A DNA stretch of 64,000 nucleotides from an uncultured Pelagibacteraceae bacterium (GTDB lineage: Bacteria > Pseudomonadota > Alphaproteobacteria > Pelagibacterales > Pelagibacteraceae), in NCBI GenBank assembly GCA_902520695.1, contig CABYOT010000005.1, positions 17,652-81,651 of the forward strand. Direction: 5' to 3'. The notes under the pieces were generated by a model. The model had not been told where the DNA came from. It saw only the letters and a list, made by a program, of their open reading frames with translations, and made no database searches. How positions within the stretch are numbered: the first letter of the stretch is position 1; every line of letters begins with the position of its first letter. A program made the position numbers and the translations under genes. Below, one piece after another: positions 1-7,677 of the stretch.

Positions 1-284
1 GTAACGAAAAATTTGATGAGGTTAAGAAAGTACTAGATGGGGATCGCACAAGAGTAAAACGACTTGAGCTTGAACCTGGTGATTTACAAATATTTAAAGG
101 TAGATTTACTATGCATAGAGTAACTAAAGTTATGGGAAAAACATCACGTTTTATGTGCATACCTGCGTATGTATTGGATCCCTGGAGAGTAAATACACCT
201 GAACATTCAAAAGCAATTTATGGAAAAGTATTGCCCATACATTTAGAAAGAAATAAAGTTAGATCTGATGGATTAACAGATTAA
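1..284 (+). CDS. 2OG-Fe(II) oxygenase, C-terminal fragment
   Basis: The 5' end is cut by the window edge, and about 93 codons remain in the frame that starts at base 3. The visible part has the C-terminal signature of 2-oxoglutarate/Fe(II) oxygenases of the HalD/ArpA-like group: a GDLQIFKGRFTMHRVT stretch holding the distal iron-binding His, then GKTSRF with the Arg expected to bind the 2OG carboxylate. The stop codon overlaps the ATG of the next gene (TAATG), so it is translationally coupled to the SDR dehydrogenase. The substrate cannot be read from the fragment. The oxygenase call is fairly secure, the subfamily less so. Confidence 0.7.
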   Translation, partial: NEKFDEVKKVLDGDRTRVKRLELEPGDLQIFKGRFTMHRVTKVMGKTSRFMCIPAYVLDPWRVNTPEHSKAIYGKVLPIHLERNKVRSDGLTD

Positions 285-1069
285 TGTCATACAATTTCAA
301 AAATAAAAAAATAATTATCTCTGCTGGTGCATCAGGAATTGGATGGGCAACAGCAAAGGAGTGTCTTGAAAAAGGTGCGAAGGTATTCGTTTGTGATATC
401 GATAAAAAATCTATAAACAAATTAAAAAAAAATCCTTTAAATAATAAAAGGTTGTTTTCTTTTCATTGCGATGCCTCAAACGAAAACGATGTAATAAATT
501 TTTTTAAAGAAATTAAAAAAAAAACACAAAAAATTGATGCATTAATTAATAATGTTGGAGTTGCAGGCCCAACAGGGACTATGGATAAACTTAAAACAAA
601 AGATTGGGAACAAACTTTAAAGATAAATGTAATTAGTCATTTTATTTTTTCAAAATTAGCAATCCCAATGTTGAAAAAGAATAAAGGTGGATCAGTAGTC
701 AATCTGTCTTCTACAGCAGGTATATTTGGTTTTCCATTAAGATCTCCCTACTCAGCCAGTAAATGGGCGGTAGTTGGGATGACTAAAACTTTAGCAATGG
801 AATTAGGCAAGTTTAAAATTAGAGTTAACGCAATTTGTCCAGGAACTGTAAAAGGAGATAGAATGGGAAGAGTTATTAGAGATAAAGCTAAATTTTTGAA
901 AATTTCAAAAAAAGCTGTGGAGAGTGAATTCGTTTCTATGACTTCTCTTAATACTTGGGTTTACGAAAAAGATATTGGTAAAATGTGTTGTTATTTAATA
1001 TCCGATGAGTCTTCTAGAATTTCTGGTCAAGTAGTTGGCGTTGATGGTAACACTTTAAGAATGCATTAA
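284..1069 (+). CDS. SDR family NAD(P)-dependent oxidoreductase
   Basis: This is a classical short-chain dehydrogenase/reductase of 261 residues, the usual length. The Rossmann glycine motif is AGASGIG at residues 14-20, NNVG lies at 89-92, and the catalytic set is Asn115, Ser142/Ser143, Tyr156 and Lys160 (YSASK). Asp38 and Asp40 after the second beta strand suggest a preference for NAD over NADP. The start overlaps the stop of the upstream 2OG oxygenase, so the pair probably acts in sequence, the SDR oxidising an alcohol or reducing a ketone linked to the oxygenase product. It ends four bases from a convergent hydrolase gene. The substrate is unknown. Confidence 0.9.
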   Translation: MSYNFKNKKIIISAGASGIGWATAKECLEKGAKVFVCDIDKKSINKLKKNPLNNKRLFSFHCDASNENDVINFFKEIKKKTQKIDALINNVGVAGPTGTMDKLKTKDWEQTLKINVISHFIFSKLAIPMLKKNKGGSVVNLSSTAGIFGFPLRSPYSASKWAVVGMTKTLAMELGKFKIRVNAICPGTVKGDRMGRVIRDKAKFLKISKKAVESEFVSMTSLNTWVYEKDIGKMCCYLISDESSRISGQVVGVDGNTLRMH

Positions 1070-1073
1070 GTTT

Positions 1074-1844
1074 TTATAAACTTTCAATAAATTCTATTAA
1101 GTTATTTGCAATTTGCTCAGGAGCCTCTATCAAAAAAGAGTGTTTTACCTCTGGTATGATAACTAATTTAGAATCTTTCACCTCATTTGACATTTTTTTG
1201 TTATGAGAAGGAGTGCATCCACCATCATTTTCTCCCGTCATAAATAGACAGGGTTTCTTTATATCTTTTAACCAAGAGATCATCTCAGTTTCCGCATAAA
1301 TTTTAAAAACATTTATAAATACATCTTTATCTGTATCTATTACTTGTTTTAATCTCCTAGATACAAGATCTGGATTTTTTTCAATAAAATTATCTGTAAA
1401 CCATCTGTTAGTGAGATTTTTTAATGTCTGTTCAACGCCCTTATCTTTTAGATCTGAAATGACACTCCACACTTTTTGTTTATCTTCATCAGATCTTCCT
1501 GCAACTGTTGATAATAAGCCAACTGACAAAACTCTTTCTGGAAACTTTTTAGCATAAGCAGGAGCAATCATGCCCCCTAAAGAATGTCCCATAAAATGGG
1601 CTTTTTGGATGTTTGTCTTTTCTCTTACTCTTTCAAGATCTAATACAAGATCATCTAAATTAAAATCTTTATTATCTACAGGTGATTTTCCATGACCTCT
1701 TAAGTCATATGTCACAACTGTGAACATGCTTTTAAGTTTTGGAGTAATAAATCTCCATGCATCTTCTGCGCCTCCAACTCCATGAGTTAAAAATATTGCA
1801 GGTCCTGATCCTGTCACTGAGAAATTACAATCTATGATGCTCAT
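1074..1844 (-). CDS. Alpha/beta hydrolase, lactonase/esterase-like
   Basis: A 256-residue alpha/beta-hydrolase fold protein. It shows the oxyanion-hole motif HGVGG at 21-25, the nucleophile elbow GHSLGG with Ser88, a likely acid at about Asp207 (GENDGG) and the catalytic His at about 235 (VKHSF). There is no signal peptide, so it is cytoplasmic. Its style resembles 3-oxoadipate enol-lactonase and RutD-like hydrolases. It lies six bases downstream of a luciferase-like oxidoreductase on the same strand. It is clearly paralogous to the hydrolase at 14772-15545: both share the (D/N)FIEKNP segment and the same C-terminal layout. The substrate is unknown. Confidence 0.88.
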   Translation of the reverse strand: MSIIDCNFSVTGSGPAIFLTHGVGGAEDAWRFITPKLKSMFTVVTYDLRGHGKSPVDNKDFNLDDLVLDLERVREKTNIQKAHFMGHSLGGMIAPAYAKKFPERVLSVGLLSTVAGRSDEDKQKVWSVISDLKDKGVEQTLKNLTNRWFTDNFIEKNPDLVSRRLKQVIDTDKDVFINVFKIYAETEMISWLKDIKKPCLFMTGENDGGCTPSHNKKMSNEVKDSKLVIIPEVKHSFLIEAPEQIANNLIEFIESL

Positions 1845-1850
1845 AGATAT

Positions 1851-2885
1851 TTAAGCTACTTGTATATTAGATTTTTTGAAATATGGGATTACGTTTTCAC
1901 CAATTCTATACATTGACTCTATTAGGTCTTCTTGAGATTGTCCAAAACTTGAACTAAGAATTACCTCATCAACTCCTGCTTCAGCATAAACGCTAAGTTT
2001 ATCGATCATTTCGTTTAAAGGGCAAATTAAAAGATTTTCTTTTAATTCTTCTAAAGTTTGTTTTCTTGGCAAAGCTTCTATATTCCCTTCTTTTACTTTT
2101 CCTGGTCCTGTAAACATATTGTCAAATCTTTTGTAATATTCGTAAGCAAGTTTTGTTTTCTCTCTAGCTTCATTTTCATCTTTTGCTAAGTAAGCCATTC
2201 GTTGCATGGAAAGTTTGAGTAACTTACCTTTTTCACCTAGTTGAATGCAGCCTTCTTTAAATGCATTAACTCTACTTAACAAAAGATCTTTTGTACCTGA
2301 TAATACTGTTGATTGAACATGAAATCCTCTTGAAGCTGCATCTTTTATACTTTCTAAATTCATTGCGGCAACCATCATTGGTATTGGATTGCTTATAGGT
2401 CGAGGCATTATAGTTAATGGTTCGAAGTCATAGTATTTGCCTTTATACGAAACTTCTTTATTTTTTAACAACAATTGTAGAACCTCTAAAGACTCTACAA
2501 ATTTTTCTTTTGATTGTTCTATTGGTGTGCCTAGTCTTTTCATTTCCCACGGAAATGCTCCTCTTCCTACACCTAAGATTAATCTACCATCAGTTAATAT
2601 ATCAGTAGTAGCTACTTCACCAGCATATGTTCTCATATCGTGTAGAGGCAAAACAACTATCCCTGTTGTTATTTTAATATCTTTTGTAATTGATGCAATT
2701 TTTACAGCCATTTGTAAAGGTGATGGCATCATAAGTAAATTAATTAAATGATGTTCAGGAATTGATACCGTTGCATAACCAAGTTTTTCAGCAGTTACAC
2801 ATTCTTCAAGCATATTTTTAAAATGCTGCCTTGAGCCAATACTTGTATCTGGCATATAACTTGTTAAAAAATGATTAAAATCCAT
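1851..2885 (-). CDS. LLM class flavin-dependent oxidoreductase
   Basis: A 344-residue luciferase-like monooxygenase (TIM-barrel, FMN or F420 type). Recognisable elements are the N-terminal SIPEHHL segment, ITTGIVVLPLHDMRT, and the LTDGRLILGVGRGAFPWEM stretch typical of the family, where the flavin phosphate is held. It probably needs a reduced flavin from a separate reductase, which is not seen nearby. It is followed within six bases by an alpha/beta hydrolase, an arrangement like ring-opening or ester-forming monooxygenases paired with a hydrolase. A second LLM gene lies at 11319-12488. The substrate is unknown. Confidence 0.88.
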   Translation of the reverse strand: MDFNHFLTSYMPDTSIGSRQHFKNMLEECVTAEKLGYATVSIPEHHLINLLMMPSPLQMAVKIASITKDIKITTGIVVLPLHDMRTYAGEVATTDILTDGRLILGVGRGAFPWEMKRLGTPIEQSKEKFVESLEVLQLLLKNKEVSYKGKYYDFEPLTIMPRPISNPIPMMVAAMNLESIKDAASRGFHVQSTVLSGTKDLLLSRVNAFKEGCIQLGEKGKLLKLSMQRMAYLAKDENEAREKTKLAYEYYKRFDNMFTGPGKVKEGNIEALPRKQTLEELKENLLICPLNEMIDKLSVYAEAGVDEVILSSSFGQSQEDLIESMYRIGENVIPYFKKSNIQVA

Positions 2886-2921
2886 ACAACTAAATTACCA
2901 TTTTAAGTTTTCTTTAGATAT

Positions 2922-3866
2922 CTATTTTCTAATTTTATTTTCATATTTTTTTCTAAGGTTTTGTAAGTTGACTAAGTACTCATCTCTTATATTTGACAAT
3001 TGATTGATTGACTTTCCTTTAGCTTGCTTTTTTGTACCAGAAATCAATCTTTCTGAGAGTTTTTTTGATAATTTTGGTGCTTTAAGCTTAGTCCATGGGA
3101 GTTTTAATGCTGGCCCAAATTGTTCAAGCATATGTTTCATTCCGGCTTTTCCTCCTGCTAAATGAAAAGTTAAAAATGTACCCATTAATGAGTATCTTAA
3201 GCCTGGGCCGTCCTCAACAGCTCTATCTAAATCCTCTGTTGATGCATACCCTTCATTTATAATATGAAGCGCTTCTCTCCATAAAGCTTCTTGCAGTCTG
3301 TCAGATAGATATCCTGGCAGCTCCTTTTTAAGGGTAATTGGGTTCATTGAGATAGATTTATAAAATTTATTTGCTTCCTTTAATGATTTAGAACTTGTTT
3401 TTTTTCCTGGAACTATTTCAACTAAAGGTAGTAAATAAACAGGATTAAATGGATGGGCAATGATACCTCTTTTATTATTTTTACATTTTGAAAAAATCCT
3501 TGAGGGTAATAATCCTGATGAGCTTGACGATATCAAAACTTCAGATTTACAATTATTTGAAATTTGACTTATTAATTGAGTTTTAAGTTTATAGTTTTCA
3601 GGAGCACATTCTTGGATTAGATCTGCATCTTTAACTGCACTCGCCAAAGAAGAAAAAAATTTTAAATTATTTAAGTTAATTTTTTTTTTGTTAAATAGTT
3701 TTTTTACATAAGGTATAGCTCTTTTTATTTCTTGGATTAAGTTATTTCTTTGAATTAAATTTTTATCGTAGGCTAAAACTTTTATGTTGTGAGCCAAGAG
3801 TCTTATTGTCCAGCCTACTCCAATTACTCCTGTGCCAATTACTGCCACTTTTTTAATTTTGGACAT
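2922..3866 (-). CDS. cdhA: L-carnitine 3-dehydrogenase
   Basis: A 314-residue enzyme of the 3-hydroxyacyl-CoA dehydrogenase superfamily that would oxidise L-carnitine to 3-dehydrocarnitine with NAD. The Rossmann motif GTGVIGVGW spans 11-19. The catalytic region is HPFNPVYLLPLVE, with His138, Asn141 and Glu150. The C-terminal helical domain contains ALWREALHIINEG and LMGTFLTFHLAGG. These stretches are strongly reminiscent of characterised carnitine dehydrogenases rather than fatty-acid FadB-type enzymes. Its start shares one base with the stop of the upstream BKACE gene (TAATG), so the two are coupled, which fits consecutive steps of carnitine breakdown. Confidence 0.85.
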   Translation of the reverse strand: MSKIKKVAVIGTGVIGVGWTIRLLAHNIKVLAYDKNLIQRNNLIQEIKRAIPYVKKLFNKKKINLNNLKFFSSLASAVKDADLIQECAPENYKLKTQLISQISNNCKSEVLISSSSSGLLPSRIFSKCKNNKRGIIAHPFNPVYLLPLVEIVPGKKTSSKSLKEANKFYKSISMNPITLKKELPGYLSDRLQEALWREALHIINEGYASTEDLDRAVEDGPGLRYSLMGTFLTFHLAGGKAGMKHMLEQFGPALKLPWTKLKAPKLSKKLSERLISGTKKQAKGKSINQLSNIRDEYLVNLQNLRKKYENKIRK

Positions 3867-4753
3867 TACTTGTGTTTTACAAGCTTTAATTTTTTCCTTG
3901 TTTCTTCTGCAGTCATTGTCGATGCTCCAAGATCAGTTACAATTCTAATCGCTTTTTCAACTAACTGAGCATTAGTTGCAAGTTTACCTTTTGATATATA
4001 TAAATTATCTTCTAAACCAACTCTTGGGTTTCCACCCATAACAACTGTTTGTGCTACAAAAGGCATTTCATTTTTTGATATAGCAAAACCTGACCACACT
4101 CCTTGTTCTGGCATTATATCTTTCATTGCTTGCATTGCTAAAGGAGTAGCAGGAGCCCCCCAAGGAATACCTAAACACATTTGAAACATTGGTGGATCAT
4201 CAAGTAAACCTTCTTTATACAATTGTGATCCAAACCACATATTTCCTAAATCAAATGCCTCTATTTCTGGTTTAACTTTAATCTCTTGTAATTTTTTTGC
4301 AGCCTTTCTTAAATCATTTGGTGTATTAACTGTAATAACTGATCCATCTCCAAAATTTAATGTACCGGCATCTAAAGTACAAATTTCTGGCAAGAATTGT
4401 TCTGCATTAGCTATTCTTTCCATTACATTTGCCATATCAGTCATTGGACCGAATTCTAGAGGATTTTTACCTTGACCAATGTCTAAATCTCCACCCATCC
4501 CAGTTGTTAAATTTAAAATAACATCTGTTTCACTTGATCTAATTCTATCTACTACTTCTTTATATAATTCTAGTCTTCTGCTTGGTGTTCCGTCTTCTTC
4601 TCTTACATGAATATGAGCAATTGCAGCTCCCGCTTTTGCTGCCTCTATTGCTGATTTAGCTATTTGCTCTGGAGTTTTTGGTAAATCAGGATGTTTGCTT
4701 GCAGTATCTCCAGATCCAGTAACTGCGCATGAGATAAAAACGTTATTGTTCAT
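3866..4753 (-). CDS. BKACE family enzyme, probable dehydrocarnitine cleavage
   Basis: A 295-residue beta-keto acid cleavage enzyme (formerly DUF849). Family members condense a beta-keto acid with acetyl-CoA and split it into a new CoA ester plus acetoacetate. The metal-binding HIHVREEDG motif is at 47-55 (His47, His49), and NLTTGMGGD and LDAGTLNFGD follow. The family has many substrates. Here the coupled carnitine dehydrogenase strongly suggests 3-dehydrocarnitine, giving betainyl-CoA and acetoacetate (CdhC role). It is the first gene of its operon and lies only 35 bases from the divergent class II aldolase gene. Family assignment is firm; the substrate rests on context. Confidence 0.82.
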   Translation of the reverse strand: MNNNVFISCAVTGSGDTASKHPDLPKTPEQIAKSAIEAAKAGAAIAHIHVREEDGTPSRRLELYKEVVDRIRSSETDVILNLTTGMGGDLDIGQGKNPLEFGPMTDMANVMERIANAEQFLPEICTLDAGTLNFGDGSVITVNTPNDLRKAAKKLQEIKVKPEIEAFDLGNMWFGSQLYKEGLLDDPPMFQMCLGIPWGAPATPLAMQAMKDIMPEQGVWSGFAISKNEMPFVAQTVVMGGNPRVGLEDNLYISKGKLATNAQLVEKAIRIVTDLGASTMTAEETRKKLKLVKHK

Positions 4754-4774
4754 AATTTATTTTTCAACTATATT
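4746..4774 (+). promoter_or_regulatory. Putative sigma70-type promoter of the plus-strand operon
   Basis: A TTGTTC -35-like box (4746-4751) and a TATATT -10 box (4769-4774) are separated by 17 bases, directly before the ATG at 4789. Transcription would begin about seven bases before the start codon, leaving almost no leader and no Shine-Dalgarno sequence. The -35 box lies inside the first codons of the divergent BKACE gene. This is an eye-based match in AT-rich DNA. Confidence 0.4.
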
Positions 4775-4788
4775 TTAAAATCATACAA

Positions 4789-5514
4789 ATGGAAATATCT
4801 GAATTACAAAAAGAATTAGCTGCAACTTTTAGATGGACAGCAAGACTAAATATGCACGAGGGTGTTGCAAACCATTTTAGTGCATGCGTTCCAGACTCTT
4901 CTGATTTTTATGTAAATAAAGCAGGCATTCACTTTAGTAATATGAAGGCTAGCGATTTAATCTTAGTGACTAAAGAAAATAAAGAAGAACTGAAGAATAA
5001 ACCAGACATAATTGATCCAACAGCTCTATATATACACAGTGCAATTCATGAAAAAGCAGCTCACGCAAGGTGCATTTTTCATGTTCATTCAAAATATGCA
5101 ACTGCCCTCTCTACTCTAAAAGATCCTGTTATGAAACCTATCGATCAAAATACAATGATGTTTTACAATAGAGTATCTGCATTCAAACAATTTGGAGGTC
5201 TAGGACTGGAGGAAGAATCAATAAAAATGGCAAATGCTTTAGGAAACAAACAACACATGTTGCTTGCAAATCATGGAATTTTAACCACAGGAAGAACTGT
5301 GGCTGAAGGTTTTAACTCTCTTTATTATTTTGAGAGAGCAGCAGAGACATATCTTACAGCTTTATCAACAAACCAGGAACTTAATGTTGTAAGCCATGAA
5401 ATTGCAGAAAAAACTGCAGAGGAGCATGAAAATTTTCCCACAGATTTTGCAAATTTATTTTTATCTCAAATTAGGATAATTTTAGATAAAGAAGAGCCAG
5501 ATTATAAAAATTAA
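4789..5514 (+). CDS. Class II aldolase/adducin family protein
   Basis: A 241-residue member of the class II aldolase/adducin family (fuculose-1-phosphate aldolase fold), which uses a divalent metal to cleave or decarboxylate hydroxy- or keto-acids. Likely metal ligands are His98 and His100 (FHVHSKYATAL) and His162 (LANHGIL). It opens a plus-strand operon and is followed one base later by an HpcH/CitE-type lyase. Its product may feed that lyase, but no substrate is evident. The start at 4789 has no Shine-Dalgarno sequence and sits close to a candidate promoter, suggesting near-leaderless expression. Confidence 0.87.
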   Translation: MEISELQKELAATFRWTARLNMHEGVANHFSACVPDSSDFYVNKAGIHFSNMKASDLILVTKENKEELKNKPDIIDPTALYIHSAIHEKAAHARCIFHVHSKYATALSTLKDPVMKPIDQNTMMFYNRVSAFKQFGGLGLEEESIKMANALGNKQHMLLANHGILTTGRTVAEGFNSLYYFERAAETYLTALSTNQELNVVSHEIAEKTAEEHENFPTDFANLFLSQIRIILDKEEPDYKN

Positions 5515-5515
5515 G

Positions 5516-6376
5516 ATGGACTTAGATAAATTAAAAGTAAGAAGAAGTTTTATATTTACACCAGGGCTTCACCCTGAAATGTTTCCGAAAGCGATTTCAT
5601 CAGGGGCTGATATGGTTTGTATTGAATTAGAAGATGGGATAGCAATAAATGACAAAGAACAAGCACGAAAAAATACTATAGAAGCTCTTAAAACGCTCGA
5701 AGTTAAAAATGATGTAGAATTAGTTGTAAGGTTTAATAATCAAAGAACTAAATTTGGTCTTTTAGATCTAGAAGCTTTTATCTCAAGTAAAGTAAATCTA
5801 AAAGCTATTATGTTACCAAAAGTTAAAACACCAGATGAAATAACATTTATAGACGATCTACTAACAGACTGTAGTTTAGATACCGATCTTCATGTTATTA
5901 TGGAAACAAATGAAGCTTTAGAAAATATTTATAATATTGCTCATGCTAGCAAGAGAATAGTAGCTTTATACTTTGGTGGTGTTGATATGGCTGCAGAGCT
6001 TAGAGTTGAAAATAAATGGGAAAATCTAGTTCACGCAAGATCAAAGCTTGTTCATGCAGGTGCAAGTGTCGGTGTAGACGTTATAGATGTGCCTTATTTA
6101 GATCTAGAAAACATGGACGGAATGAGAAAAGAGGCTGAACAAGTAAGAAATCTAGGATTTACTGGAAAAGGCTCTATTCATCCCAAACAAATTCAAATTT
6201 TAAATGAGGTATTTACACCACCAAAAGATGAAATTACTAAGGCAAAAAAAATATTAGAAGAGTTTAATAACTCAAATACAGGTTTAGTAGTTATAGATGG
6301 TAAGCTAATTGAAAAACCTGTTCTTAGAGAAATGAAAAGAAAAATACTAATAGCTGAAAAAATTAATAAGGGTTAA
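5516..6376 (+). CDS. HpcH/HpaI aldolase / CitE-like CoA-ester lyase
   Basis: A 286-residue TIM-barrel protein of the HpcH/HpaI and citrate-lyase-beta (CitE/malyl-CoA lyase) family. Diagnostic segments are RRSFIFTPGLHPEMF near the N terminus, the acidic ELEDGIA at 37-43, VRFNN, the Glu-containing METNEAL, YFGGVDMAAEL with a metal-binding Asp, and GKGSIHPKQI near the C terminus, which is typical of CitE and malyl-CoA lyase types. The likely reaction is reversible cleavage of a beta-hydroxyacyl-CoA or hydroxy acid. It is flanked closely by a class II aldolase and a hotdog thioesterase, so a CoA-ester intermediate is plausible. Confidence 0.85.
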   Translation: MDLDKLKVRRSFIFTPGLHPEMFPKAISSGADMVCIELEDGIAINDKEQARKNTIEALKTLEVKNDVELVVRFNNQRTKFGLLDLEAFISSKVNLKAIMLPKVKTPDEITFIDDLLTDCSLDTDLHVIMETNEALENIYNIAHASKRIVALYFGGVDMAAELRVENKWENLVHARSKLVHAGASVGVDVIDVPYLDLENMDGMRKEAEQVRNLGFTGKGSIHPKQIQILNEVFTPPKDEITKAKKILEEFNNSNTGLVVIDGKLIEKPVLREMKRKILIAEKINKG

Positions 6377-6378
6377 AA

Positions 6379-6846
6379 ATGTCGTTTCATCTTGCCACAA
6401 GAAAAATTATCAAAGAGTGGACAGATTATAATGAACATATGAATATGGCTTATTATATCTTAATCTTTGATCAAGCGTGGGAAACGATGCTTAATAAATT
6501 TCAAATGGGTGGTAAAAATGCAAAATCAAATCTGAGAAGTACTATGGTTGTTGAAACTAGAACTACTTACAATAATGAGGTTAAAGAAAATCAAGAAGTA
6601 GAGGTATATTGCACTCATTTTGACCATGATAAAAAAAGATTACATTTAAAATGTGAGATGTATGAAAAAGAAACTAAAACTCTTGCTGCTACAATGGAAA
6701 GTTTATCCCTTTATATTGATTTGGGGAAAAGAAAGGTCACAGAATTTGAGGAAGATAAGCTAAAAATAATGGGTGAATTTATTAATGAAAATAAATCAAG
6801 TTTTAAGTCTGAAAACTTAGAATTATCTGGTAGATTAAAAAAATAG
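6379..6846 (+). CDS. Hotdog-fold acyl-CoA thioesterase, probable betainyl-CoA thioesterase
   Basis: A 155-residue 4HBT-type hotdog thioesterase. The family signature near the N terminus reads EWTDYNEHMNMAYY (residues 13-26), with Asp16, Asn18, His20 and Asn22 as candidates for CoA-thioester binding and hydrolysis. In characterised carnitine pathways a thioesterase of this size (CdhB) hydrolyses betainyl-CoA to glycine betaine. The BKACE and carnitine dehydrogenase genes are on the opposite strand about 1.6 kb away, so that role is inferred from context. The neighbouring CitE-like lyase would also make a CoA ester that this enzyme could hydrolyse. Confidence 0.75.
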   Translation: MSFHLATRKIIKEWTDYNEHMNMAYYILIFDQAWETMLNKFQMGGKNAKSNLRSTMVVETRTTYNNEVKENQEVEVYCTHFDHDKKRLHLKCEMYEKETKTLAATMESLSLYIDLGKRKVTEFEEDKLKIMGEFINENKSSFKSENLELSGRLKK

Positions 6847-6849
6847 ATT

Positions 6850-7677
6850 ATGGAAATAAAATTAGTATCAGGTGCATTAGGAGCAGAAGTAAAAGGCATC
6901 GATTTAAAAGATAGTTCTTTAGAAAATTGGAAAAAGATAAATAATTTATTATTAGAACACAAGGCTTTATTCTTTAGAGATCAAGATATTACATCGGAAG
7001 AACAGATAAATTTAGCAAAACATTTTGGTCCATTAGAAAGACATATTTATGTTAAAGGAAGAAAAGATTATCCTGAAATACTAAGAATAATTAAAGCGCC
7101 AGAAGAAAAAAGACAATGGGGTGAAACTTGGCATACTGACGTAAGTTATAATCCAAAACCAACAAAAGTAATTATATTAAGATCAATTAAAGTTCCTCCA
7201 GTTGGTGGAGATACAATGTTTTCTAATATGGAAATTGCTTACGATACATTAAGTGATGAAATTAAAGATAAAGTTAAGGATAAAAAAGCCATTCATAGTT
7301 CTTTAGGTGCGGCAGCATTTGTTGAAGCATATAAGGAAATGGAAGGGAATGGTAATCTAGATGAATATTCAAATTCCCATCCAGTAGTTAGAACTCATCC
7401 TGAAACAGGAAAAAAAATTTTGTATGTAAATTCAATGTATACAAAAAGAATTTTAGATTTAGATGAAAATGAAAGTTCAGATATTTTAAATGAAATATTT
7501 TTACATCAAGAAAGACTTGATTTTACATGCAGGTTTAAATGGACTGAAAATGCTGTAGCAATTTGGGACAATAGAAGCACTCTTCACCAAGGTCTGACTG
7601 ATTTTTTTCCTGGCAGAGGATTGGGCCATGAAAGAGTTATGGACAGGATTGCAGTAGAGGGCGATAATCCAAATTAA
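6850..7677 (+). CDS. TauD/TfdA family 2OG-Fe(II) dioxygenase
   Basis: A 275-residue TauD-type oxygenase that would hydroxylate a small, often anionic or betaine-like, substrate with O2 and 2-oxoglutarate, releasing succinate and CO2. The iron facial triad is His95-x-Asp97 (TWHTDVSY) and His246 (STLHQG). Arg262 or Arg266 in the C-terminal ERVMDRI would bind 2OG. HKALFFRDQ near residue 40 is typical of the family. It sits three bases after the thioesterase gene, and its stop codon directly touches the start of the GMC oxidoreductase. The substrate is unknown; trimethylammonium compounds are one possibility given the carnitine genes. Confidence 0.9.
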   Translation: MEIKLVSGALGAEVKGIDLKDSSLENWKKINNLLLEHKALFFRDQDITSEEQINLAKHFGPLERHIYVKGRKDYPEILRIIKAPEEKRQWGETWHTDVSYNPKPTKVIILRSIKVPPVGGDTMFSNMEIAYDTLSDEIKDKVKDKKAIHSSLGAAAFVEAYKEMEGNGNLDEYSNSHPVVRTHPETGKKILYVNSMYTKRILDLDENESSDILNEIFLHQERLDFTCRFKWTENAVAIWDNRSTLHQGLTDFFPGRGLGHERVMDRIAVEGDNPN

